A program made the position numbers and the translations under genes. The notes under the pieces were generated by a model. It had not been told where the DNA came from, made no database searches, and saw nothing but the letters and a program-made list of their open reading frames with translations. Source: Methanobacteriota archaeon (GTDB lineage: Archaea > Halobacteriota > Methanomicrobia > Methanomicrobiales > Methanospirillaceae). Taken from it: a stretch of DNA of 5,073 nucleotides. Positions 1-4,973 of the stretch are shown here, piece after piece (the stretch's first letter is position 1; each line of letters starts with the position of its first letter). The DNA is taken from positions 1 through 5,073 of the forward strand of contig WRER01000088.1 in NCBI GenBank assembly GCA_009779205.1, read 5' to 3'.

Positions 1-108
1 AATATCTCTTGCTATTTTCCACTTTGGTGATATCATTACTGCAATGGCAAACACGGCAGCAAATAATAATGCTGAAAATGGTGCAATCAGAGGGGCAGCG
101 ATCGCCAT
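1..108 (-). CDS. N-terminus of an unidentified membrane protein (partial, runs off left edge)
   Basis: The 36 codons read from an ATG at 108-106 to the window edge encode one strongly hydrophobic, Ala-rich helix (about residues 2-27, starting MAIAAPLIAPF) followed by a basic stretch (SPKWKIARD). This looks like a first transmembrane segment with a positively charged flank. The ATG lies 5 nt after a TAA (116-114) that would end the FmdE-domain gene in one frame, so the two genes were probably cotranscribed. No strong Shine-Dalgarno is seen; GAGTGG sits rather far upstream. The overlapping frame that continues the FmdE reading gives a Cys-rich string made of the same GCTGCC-type Ala codons read out of register, which favours the membrane reading. 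The family cannot be named from so short a piece. A C-terminal membrane anchor of a frameshifted FmdE protein is the alternative. Confidence 0.5.
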   Translation of the reverse strand, partial: MAIAAPLIAPFSALLFAAVFAIAVMISPKWKIARDI

Positions 109-113
109 CTGCT

Positions 114-475
114 TTAATGTTCCACTCTTGTTTTGATAGATAGTTTCCTTGTTTCATCAGAATTGATCTTCCATCTTCATGGCGAAATATAGCACTGATT
201 TCAGGAGAGATTGGGAGTTCGATGTTTTGTTTTCCATATGTACATCCAGATCCGATCTGGACTCCATCTATTAGACATGATTCGGGCGGTTGCCCTGAAC
301 AGGAGACGATGGCAGACAAAGCAAATGGATTATTGTCAAAGTGATTCAGTGCATAGCGCCCCATGCGGTATCCAAGAACAATAAATGGACCAAGATGTCC
401 ATGGAATTTTGCGAGTTCTTCGACTGAGTACTCACGAGGGAGTTCCATATATTTACAGTCGCCATGCCATTTCAT
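114..475 (-). CDS. FmdE-domain protein, probably frameshifted near its 3' end
   Basis: From the ATG at 475 the translation has FmdE family (formylmethanofuran dehydrogenase subunit E-like) hallmarks in order: FHGHLGPFIVLGYRMG (residues 24-39), SCSGQPPESCLIDGVQ (58-73) and GSGCTYGKQNIEL (75-87). The family is linked to metal binding; its exact role outside the fmd operon is unclear. The motif given as FHGHxCP in classical members has Gly instead of Cys at residue 29, while Cys59, Cys67 and Cys78 remain. The domain should end soon after residue 105. The reading frame shows no stop there and stays open to the window edge through an implausible Cys-rich tail. A different frame offers a basic strand-like tail (KLSIKTRVEH) ending in TAA at 116-114, just before the next ATG. 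I therefore infer a one-base loss, or a sequencing error, at about 120-170. If repaired, the protein would be about 120 residues. No Shine-Dalgarno is seen; Met10 is a possible later start. Confidence 0.75.
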
Positions 476-494
476 AGCACTAATTATTTACAGT

Positions 495-506
495 TATACT
501 ATTAAA
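495..506 (-). promoter_or_regulatory. TATA-like box of the FmdE-domain gene
   Basis: On the minus strand TTTAATAGTATA lies about 20-31 nt before the ATG at 475. Archaeal TATA boxes sit about 25 nt before the transcription start, so the transcript would begin at or next to the start codon and be leaderless. This agrees with the lack of a ribosome-binding site. The box includes an ATACTAT element (plus strand 496-502) that recurs in the other two promoters. AT-rich sequence makes chance matches easy. Confidence 0.4.
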
Positions 507-550
507 GGCATGCGTAAATGGTATATCTTTTTTTAAATTTTGTATTACCA

Positions 551-563
551 AGTTCATAGAACT
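551..563. repeat. Short inverted repeat AGTTC-N3-GAACT
   Basis: Perfect 5-bp arms surround ATA in the middle of the divergent region. The spacing and position would suit a dimeric regulator, but arms this short can arise by chance in such AT-rich DNA. Confidence 0.25.
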
Positions 564-686
564 AAAAATTGTTAAAAAAATTAATGTATTTCAAACCATA
601 TCATCATTCTTCCCTCTTTTTTTAAATTGCTTTTGTGAATTAGTCCTTTACAGGTAATTAATTTCCTGAAGTATGTTTGATAGATA

Positions 687-698
687 TGAAATATTTCA
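687..698. repeat. Perfect 12-bp palindrome TGAAATATTTCA, possible operator
   Basis: This uninterrupted 12-bp palindrome lies about 90-100 nt before the ATG at 788. A second symmetric element, AAATTT-G-AAATTT (702-714), follows directly. Together they could form a binding site for a dimeric repressor or activator of the gene at 788. No regulator family can be assigned from the sequence. Confidence 0.3.
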
Positions 699-746
699 CT
701 AAAATTTGAAATTTAAATAATATCCGTGTTACTATTTTTCTGTTCA

Positions 747-781
747 ATCATACTATTTTATATCTAAAACTATCGTATGAT
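747..781. promoter_or_regulatory. Inverted repeat ATCATAC-N21-GTATGAT flanking the TATA box
   Basis: Two perfect 7-bp arms (747-753 and 775-781) bracket the TATA box of the gene at 788, the right arm ending 6 nt before its ATG. A protein bound here would block the TATA box and the transcription start. The core arms TCATAC and GTATGA are the half-sites of the classical NikR operator. That operator has the opposite order (GTATGA-N16-TCATAC), so this is only a resemblance. Confidence 0.4.
756..763 (+). promoter_or_regulatory. TATA box of the ZnuA-like gene
   Basis: TTTTATAT lies 25-32 nt before the ATG at 788. Initiation about 25 nt downstream would put the transcript start within a few bases of the start codon. 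No Shine-Dalgarno precedes the ATG (the sequence is an AT alternation, TATATAT), so a leaderless mRNA is likely. Confidence 0.5.
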
Positions 782-787
782 ATATAT

Positions 788-1705
788 ATGAAAGTAACAG
801 TAGTATCGTGTATACTTCTTCTGACACTTGGATTTCTCGTGCCCGGCGTGGCAGCTGTTGATGTCATTACAACGATGCCAAATCTCTGGGATGTGGCCGG
901 AGAAATCGGTGGAGACTCAATCACGGTGATGTATGTCGCTCCCCCTGCAGCAGTTCACATTGCAAGTGATACCATAGACGCATTTCTTCAGCAGAACAGT
1001 GAGTTTATTGAAAGCGCAGATGTCTTCTTAGGACAAGGTGGAGGGATGGATGAGACTATTATCACAAAAGTTACTGATTTTCGACTAAAGAATTTTGAAC
1101 TGGATACTGAGTGGTTTTTGCTGAGCGATGTCACAGAGAATGAGGTTTCAAACATCAACATTGCATATGATAATCCAACGGCACTGAAAGGTTACAGTGC
1201 CGGAGTTGCGTACCTCCTTTCACAGGCTGATCCTACAAATGAAGAACTTTATCAAGAGAATCTTGAGAAGTACATCGCAAAGATAGATGCAGAAACAGCT
1301 CTCACTGGTAAGGAAAAAGAACTGTTATCAGAAATTCCAATTATTGCCCATTTTAGAATTCAGAATCAGGCTGTCAACTGGCTCGGCATGAACCCGATTG
1401 ATACCTATCCTCAGCCAACTGCTGTCATAACTCTCATTGATGAGATCCATGCAGACCCTAGCAAGTACAAAGAGATTGCTTCTGCTTCTCCAAGTGGAAA
1501 GATCTTTGTTATTGAGAATAGCGTTGCAGGATCACAGATGGCAGTCGGTATTCATGAAGCTCTGAAAGATGTAGGAGTTCCAACTGAACGTATTATCTTT
1601 CTGAATCTCCCAAAAACAGAGCCAAGTGTTGATACAATCCTTGAATACTATGCTTATAACAAGGATCTGATTCTCTATGAATTAGGCTATGAAGAGGCTG
1701 AGTAA
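788..1705 (+). CDS. Secreted ZnuA-family (cluster A-I, PF01297-like) solute-binding protein, divergent metal site
   Basis: The 305-residue product starts with a Sec signal peptide (hydrophobic 5-22, likely cleavage after VAA at about 23). It then follows the ZnuA/TroA/PsaA plan: VITTMPNLWDVAGEIGGD (26-43), the VAPPAAVH loop (50-57), a lower-lobe segment ending FLGQGG, a backbone helix, AHFRIQNQAVNWLGM (187-201) and a C-terminal helix ILEYYAYN. Members capture Zn, Mn or Fe outside the membrane with four ligands. His57 and His188 fit the first and third. The usual second His region reads YDNPTALKGY without His, and the usual Asp near the end appears as Asn273 (FLNLPKTE). The substrate or affinity may therefore differ. 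No ABC-3 permease is in view; the next operon encodes a FecCD-type importer with its own promoter. The start at 788 is set by the signal peptide and TATA spacing. The gene is followed by a T-run. Confidence 0.85.
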   Translation: MKVTVVSCILLLTLGFLVPGVAAVDVITTMPNLWDVAGEIGGDSITVMYVAPPAAVHIASDTIDAFLQQNSEFIESADVFLGQGGGMDETIITKVTDFRLKNFELDTEWFLLSDVTENEVSNINIAYDNPTALKGYSAGVAYLLSQADPTNEELYQENLEKYIAKIDAETALTGKEKELLSEIPIIAHFRIQNQAVNWLGMNPIDTYPQPTAVITLIDEIHADPSKYKEIASASPSGKIFVIENSVAGSQMAVGIHEALKDVGVPTERIIFLNLPKTEPSVDTILEYYAYNKDLILYELGYEEAE

Positions 1706-1716
1706 GCTTCTATTAC

Positions 1717-1727
1717 TTTTTTCCTTT
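1717..1727 (+). terminator. T-run terminator after the ZnuA-like gene
   Basis: TTTTTTCCTTT begins 12 nt after the stop codon at 1703-1705. Archaeal RNA polymerase can stop at T-runs without a hairpin. The next gene has its own promoter, which fits an end of transcription here. Confidence 0.4.
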
Positions 1728-1789
1728 ACGTTCACCGAGACATCATCTGCTCTATCCCTTTGGTATCATTGATATATTTTGCAATGTAG

Positions 1790-1820
1790 CTATTCACCTC
1801 TCAGGACGATGAATGAATAG
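1790..1820. repeat. Inverted repeat CTATTCA-N17-TGAATAG upstream of the importer operon
   Basis: Perfect 7-bp arms (1790-1796 and 1814-1820) end 4 nt before the TATA-like box of the operon. It could be an activator or repressor site, or a remnant hairpin of the upstream transcript. The long spacer weakens the hairpin interpretation. Confidence 0.3.
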
Positions 1821-1824
1821 TCAC

Positions 1825-1834
1825 TTTATTAATA
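1825..1834 (+). promoter_or_regulatory. TATA-like box of the ABC importer operon
   Basis: TTTATTAATA lies about 29-38 nt before the ATG at 1863. Initiation about 25 nt downstream falls inside the palindrome at 1848-1864, giving an mRNA with little or no leader. No Shine-Dalgarno is visible before this ATG. Confidence 0.4.
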
Positions 1835-1847
1835 CAGATAAGTCTTA

Positions 1848-1864
1848 ATACTATAATATAGTAT
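1848..1864. promoter_or_regulatory. Perfect 17-nt palindrome over the operon start, probable operator
   Basis: ATACTATA-A-TATAGTAT has eight perfect base pairs each side of a central A and overlaps the first two bases of the start codon at 1863. It covers the expected transcription start, so a bound regulator would block initiation. Its half-site ATACTAT also occurs at 750-756 and 496-502, in the promoters of the other two genes. A simple repressor that responds to the imported substrate or metal is an inference. Confidence 0.5.
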
Positions 1865-2876
1865 GAAGAAAAATTTGTTTGTTACCACTTTTTCTGTGCT
1901 TCTTTTATTTTTGAGTGTGGGAACTCTTTGCAGTGCGGATATCACAGATATCACCTTCACTGATACCAGTGGAAATACCATTACCCTGCCTGGTATTGCA
2001 GAGCGGGTTGTCTCCCTGAACAGCGATGTTACTGAGGTTATGATTGCGCTTGGTGTTGGAGATCGTGTTATTGGTGTAACAGACAGTACCCTAAGAGATG
2101 ATACACTCATGGCACACCTGCCTCAGGCAGTTAGTGTTGGAACATGGGACACGCCAAGCCTCGAAAAAGTACTTGAACTACAACCAGATGTCGTTATCAT
2201 ATACTCAAGTTCACGGCCAAAAAATGCAGACATCTTTGAAAATGCAGGAATCAAGCTGGTTGCACTTGACTGTTATCGTATCACAACATTAGAAGATGAC
2301 ATTACTGCACTTGGTATTATGATGGGTGTCGAAGCAGCGGCAGCAGAATATATTGAGTTTTTCAATAAATGGAAAAATATAATTCGCGAACGTGTTGCAG
2401 ACATTTCAGATGCTCAGAAACCAACAGTATATGTCGAAGGATATACTGAGTATTCAGCACAAGGTGCAGGCAGTGGGATGGATCTCATGCTTGACATTGC
2501 AAAAGGTGAAAATATTGCAGCATCTCTTGGAGAACAATGGCCAAAAGTTACTCCTGAATGGGTATTGATGCAAAATCCTGATATTATCATTAAGGTGTGC
2601 ACTCCAACTAGAGAGGTAACAACAGAACATATTTGGAATAGTGTTATGACACGCGAAGGATTGGAAGTGTTACAGGCTGTGCAGCATGAAGATGTGTATA
2701 TCATAAATGGAAGGCTGGCATACGGCCCACGTAGTATTGCAGGACTTATATATATAGCAAAAGCACTTCATTCATCTGTATTTGAAGACATTGATCCATC
2801 TGATGTCTTATATGAGTACAATGATCGCTTTGTATCTGGAACGAGTGAATTGGATTACTATTCACCATATCTGTAA
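1863..2876 (+). CDS. BtuF/FepB-type solute-binding protein of the ABC importer
   Basis: This is a 337-residue extracellular receptor of the PF01497 family (cobalamin, siderophore, haem or metal-chelate binding). A signal peptide (core 5-20, cleavage near CSA at 23-25, no good lipobox) precedes the two-lobed domain. The first lobe has ERVVSLNSDVTEVMIALG (47-64) and TPSLEKVLELQPDVVI (97-112); the second has WPKVTPEWVLMQNPD (226-240). These align by eye with E. coli BtuF segments STWQGMNLERIVALKPD and WPQVSREQVLARSP. Glu101 and Glu232 thus match BtuF Glu72 and Glu202, which dock onto permease arginines. Trp95 matches BtuF Trp66 near the ligand. This permits but does not prove a corrinoid substrate; the name in databases may be iron-complex binding protein. 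It is the first gene of the operon, 13 nt before the permease gene. The C-terminus is a Tyr-rich tail (ELDYYSPYL). Confidence 0.9.
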   Translation: MKKNLFVTTFSVLLLFLSVGTLCSADITDITFTDTSGNTITLPGIAERVVSLNSDVTEVMIALGVGDRVIGVTDSTLRDDTLMAHLPQAVSVGTWDTPSLEKVLELQPDVVIIYSSSRPKNADIFENAGIKLVALDCYRITTLEDDITALGIMMGVEAAAAEYIEFFNKWKNIIRERVADISDAQKPTVYVEGYTEYSAQGAGSGMDLMLDIAKGENIAASLGEQWPKVTPEWVLMQNPDIIIKVCTPTREVTTEHIWNSVMTREGLEVLQAVQHEDVYIINGRLAYGPRSIAGLIYIAKALHSSVFEDIDPSDVLYEYNDRFVSGTSELDYYSPYL

Positions 2877-2889
2877 ATCACAATGACAT

Positions 2890-3975
2890 ATGTTAGATTC
2901 CGACCATAATTCAACAACTCATTATTTTCATAGTCGAAAAAGAAGTTTCACTGTGCTGTTTCTATTCATACTGCTTCTTTTCATTTCTTTTGTGTATGCA
3001 CTTCATGCAGGTTCTTATGCCATTCCACCTGAACGAGTTTTTGAGATATTACTCCAAGCCATCACAAACCCTGATAGCTCCTCTCCCCCTTCTGCTGAGC
3101 AGATTGTCATTCTTGGTTTTCGTCTCCCTCGTATTATTCTTGCAATCCTGACTGGCATGAGCCTTGCTGTTGCTGGATGTGTCATGCAGTCTCTGCTTGG
3201 AAATCCATTGGTCAGTCCATTCACACTTGGTCTCTCTTCAGCAGCTTCTTTTGGAGCTGCTGTTGGAATTGTATTTGGAACATCCTTTATTCCGTTTATT
3301 CCAGCTTTATATGAAAATGCAATCATTATTTGCTTTGCATTTATCTTTGGATGGTTTTCAATATTATTTATCTATGCAATCTCAAAGATGAAAGGAACTT
3401 CTGGCGCCACTCTTATCCTCTCTGGTGTTGTGATCGGGTATATCTTCACAGCAGGGGTTATGAGTTTGAAGTACATCACAAATGATGAAAAACTTCGTGA
3501 GATTACCTTGTGGCTGATGGGAGGAATGTGGGGAGCAAATTGGAATGCTGTGTTGATTGTAGCTCCAATCGCGATTCTATGCATTCTTTGGCTTGAATTA
3601 AAAGCATGGGATTTGAATACTCTCTCTGCTGGTGATGATGTTGCAAAGAGTCTGGGAGTAGATGTAGAACGTCTTCGCTTAACTGGTTTGCTTGTCTCCA
3701 CCATTGCGGCGTCTGCTTGCCTTGCATTTACAGGTATTATTGGGTTCATCGGTCTTATGGGGCCGCATATTTCCCGTATGCTCATTGGAAATGATAATCG
3801 GTATTTGATTCCATGTTCTGCATGTATTGGTGCTGTTATTCTGCTTCTCTCTGATACTGTAGCCCGTACTATTATCGCACCAGTGGAGATTCCAGTTGGT
3901 GTCATTATGTATGTTATTGGGGGTGCATTTTTCATGTTTCTCATCCTTCGCGGGCATCATCGGGTGATTATTTAG
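2890..3975 (+). CDS. FecCD/BtuC-type ABC importer permease
   Basis: The 361-residue integral membrane protein has the length and about ten hydrophobic helices expected of the FecCD family, which works as a homodimeric or heterodimeric pore. Family marks are the first helix (20-38), GFRLPR (76-81), GCVMQSLLGNPLVSPFTLG (96-114), the cytoplasmic ATPase-contact loop around GDDVAKSLGV, GFIGLMGPHISRML (286-298) and SDTVARTIIAPVEIPVGV (321-338). RLPR (Arg78, Arg81) corresponds to BtuC Arg56 and Arg59, which grip the binding protein's glutamates. Only one permease gene is present, so a homodimer is likely. The ATG at 2890 is the first in frame after a stop at 2884 and lies 13 nt after the previous stop. 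No clear ribosome-binding site is seen, so translation may be coupled to the upstream gene. Confidence 0.93.
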   Translation: MLDSDHNSTTHYFHSRKRSFTVLFLFILLLFISFVYALHAGSYAIPPERVFEILLQAITNPDSSSPPSAEQIVILGFRLPRIILAILTGMSLAVAGCVMQSLLGNPLVSPFTLGLSSAASFGAAVGIVFGTSFIPFIPALYENAIIICFAFIFGWFSILFIYAISKMKGTSGATLILSGVVIGYIFTAGVMSLKYITNDEKLREITLWLMGGMWGANWNAVLIVAPIAILCILWLELKAWDLNTLSAGDDVAKSLGVDVERLRLTGLLVSTIAASACLAFTGIIGFIGLMGPHISRMLIGNDNRYLIPCSACIGAVILLLSDTVARTIIAPVEIPVGVIMYVIGGAFFMFLILRGHHRVII

Positions 3976-3976
3976 G

Positions 3977-3982
3977 GGTGAT
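3977..3982 (+). promoter_or_regulatory. Shine-Dalgarno GGTGAT of the ATPase gene
   Basis: GGTGAT, an archaeal-type match to the 16S rRNA 3' end, lies 3 nt before the ATG at 3986 (first G 9 nt upstream). It immediately follows the permease stop codon. It decides the start, since the ATG at 3981 runs into a stop two codons later. It is the only clear ribosome-binding site in the window, as expected for an internal operon gene. Confidence 0.6.
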
Positions 3983-3985
3983 GCA

Positions 3986-4765
3986 ATGATTCTTGATGTA
4001 CATGCTCTATCTGTTCGGTACGGGTCCAATCAAGTGGTGCATAATATCTCGTTCTCTCTTCAACCAAGTGAAGTGATGTGTATCATCGGTCCAAATGGAA
4101 GTGGAAAAAGTTCACTTGTGAAAGCACTTGCCGGAGTTGTAAAGCCCTATCAAGGCACACTTTTGCTTAATGGCTCTGAAATATCTTCCCATTCGAGAAA
4201 AGCAGTCGCAAAACAGATTGGATATGTACCACAAACCCTCCATTATCTCACATCAGCGACCGTACATGAGGTTGTTATCCTTGGAAGGAGACCCCACGTA
4301 CAGTGGTCGCTCTCTTTACACGACCTAGAAATGGTAGAAAAAGCGATGAAACGAGTGCATGTCACACATCTTGCGAATAAACTGTTGAGTGAGACATCAG
4401 GGGGAGAACGACAGAGGGTGTTTCTTGCAAGAACTCTCGCACAGGATCCAGAGATCTTTTTCTTTGATGAACCAACCAGTGCCCTTGATATCAAACATCA
4501 AATTGAAGTTTTTTCGATGATTAAGCAGCTCGCTGCATCTGGGAAAGTTGTGCTTGTAGTGGTACATGATCTCAATTTTGCCTATCATTTTGCGGATAAA
4601 ATCTTGCTCATGCATGAAGGACAGGCCGTTGCGATGGGTAAAGTAGATGATGTGATGACGAAAAAACGTATTCAAGAGGTATATGGTGTTCCGATGCAGT
4701 TTCTTGGATCTGGAAATAATAAGTACATACTACCTGAATGGGATAAAATAGAGCATTTTCACTAG
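3986..4765 (+). CDS. BtuD/FecE-type ABC importer ATPase
   Basis: The 259-residue cytoplasmic nucleotide-binding subunit powers the importer. All core elements are present: Walker A GPNGSGKSS (35-43), Q-loop Gln83 in GYVPQ, a signature motif TSGGE (137-141) that varies from LSGGQ at its first and last positions, Walker B IFFFDEP (157-163, catalytic Glu162), D-loop SALD (165-168) and H-loop His194 in VVHDLN. HEVVILGRRPHVQW (94-107) is typical of FepC/BtuD ATPases. It starts 10 nt after the permease stop with a Shine-Dalgarno in between, so it is the third gene of the operon. The length is normal and there is no extra C-terminal domain beyond YILPEW. No sign of damage is seen. Confidence 0.95.
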   Translation: MILDVHALSVRYGSNQVVHNISFSLQPSEVMCIIGPNGSGKSSLVKALAGVVKPYQGTLLLNGSEISSHSRKAVAKQIGYVPQTLHYLTSATVHEVVILGRRPHVQWSLSLHDLEMVEKAMKRVHVTHLANKLLSETSGGERQRVFLARTLAQDPEIFFFDEPTSALDIKHQIEVFSMIKQLAASGKVVLVVVHDLNFAYHFADKILLMHEGQAVAMGKVDDVMTKKRIQEVYGVPMQFLGSGNNKYILPEWDKIEHFH

Positions 4766-4823
4766 GCAGTGTCATCAATAGAAATATATTATGATAGAAA
4801 ATAGAAAACAAATATAAGAATGA

Positions 4824-4828
4824 TTTTT
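4824..4828 (+). terminator. Possible T-run terminator after the importer operon
   Basis: A five-T run lies about 60 nt after the operon's last stop codon in an AT-rich stretch, with no stable hairpin. It is a weak candidate for an archaeal T-run terminator. The same block (4766-4835) holds nothing else that I can identify. Confidence 0.25.
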
Positions 4829-4866
4829 GTAATTATTCACCACTAAGCTTCTGGTATTGGTCGGTA

Positions 4867-4880
4867 GACAGGCGACAGGC
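4867..4880. repeat. Tandem 7-bp repeat (GACAGGC x2)
   Basis: Two identical GACAGGC units lie side by side just outside the predicted 3' end of the group II intron, within a GC-rich block (about 4836-4884) that contrasts with the AT-rich DNA next to it. This may be part of the intron's exon target or brought in with the element. Confidence 0.5.
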
Positions 4881-4884
4881 ACGA

Positions 4885-4920
4885 GTAAGTAGACCACGGG
4901 AACTTCCCCCATAGCCCCTC
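4885..4920 (-). ncRNA. Group II intron domain VI hairpin with candidate branch A
   Basis: Right after domain V the minus strand can fold GGGGCTATGGG against CCCGTGGTCTAC, with several G-U pairs. This leaves an A (about 4890) unpaired near the 3' side of the stem. That is the usual place of the branch-point adenosine, a few nucleotides before the 3' splice site. The exact pairing and end are my hand fold. Confidence 0.55.
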
Positions 4921-4923
4921 TCA

Positions 4924-4957
4924 GAACCGTACGTGAAAGTCTCCCTTCATACGGCTC
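4924..4957 (-). ncRNA. Group II intron domain V (catalytic hairpin)
   Basis: Exactly 34 nt fold as a textbook domain V. The lower stem pairs GAGCCGTA with TACGGTTC and contains the catalytic AGC triad at its positions 2-4. The upper stem pairs TGAAGG with CTTTCA and is capped by a GAGA (GNRA) tetraloop. The two-base bulge CG sits on the 3' side. Every expected element is present, so the ribozyme core looks intact here. Confidence 0.92.
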
Positions 4958-4973
4958 CCAACCATCCAGCCAT

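Larger units (their letters stand above)
476..787. other. Divergent AT-rich intergenic region
   Basis: This 312-nt stretch separates the minus-strand FmdE-domain gene from the plus-strand solute-binding protein gene. I see no convincing coding frame or RNA gene in it. It holds both promoters and several short inverted repeats, at 551-563, 687-698, 702-714 and 747-781. It also holds T- and A-runs (for example around 586-592 and 612-625). It is likely to be the control region for both flanking genes. Confidence 0.6.

Noticed and set aside
1..120. Cys-rich extension of the FmdE frame (CPSDC ... CCRVCHC) as a zinc ribbon
   Set aside because: The Cys codons come from Ala-rich GCT-GCC runs read out of register, while the overlapping frame gives a clean hydrophobic helix with its own ATG. 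The Cys spacing does not match the usual FmdE zinc ribbon.
1706..1862. Cobalamin or other riboswitch before the importer operon
   Set aside because: The expected transcription start lies at the start codon, leaving no leader for a riboswitch, and I see no B12-box-like or conserved aptamer sequence.
1863..1937. Lipoprotein signal with Cys23 as lipidated residue in the receptor
   Set aside because: The residues before Cys (GTL) do not fit a lipobox, and a normal cleavage after CSA fits better. Archaeal lipoboxes vary, so this is not excluded.
1829..2110. Minus-strand open frame over the importer promoter and receptor start
   Set aside because: It is antisense to the signal peptide and first lobe of the PF01497 receptor and crosses its promoter; no protein-like features are seen.
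3372..3944. Minus-strand 190-codon open frame inside the permease gene
   Set aside because: It is antisense to a well-supported FecCD permease and shows no recognisable family features.
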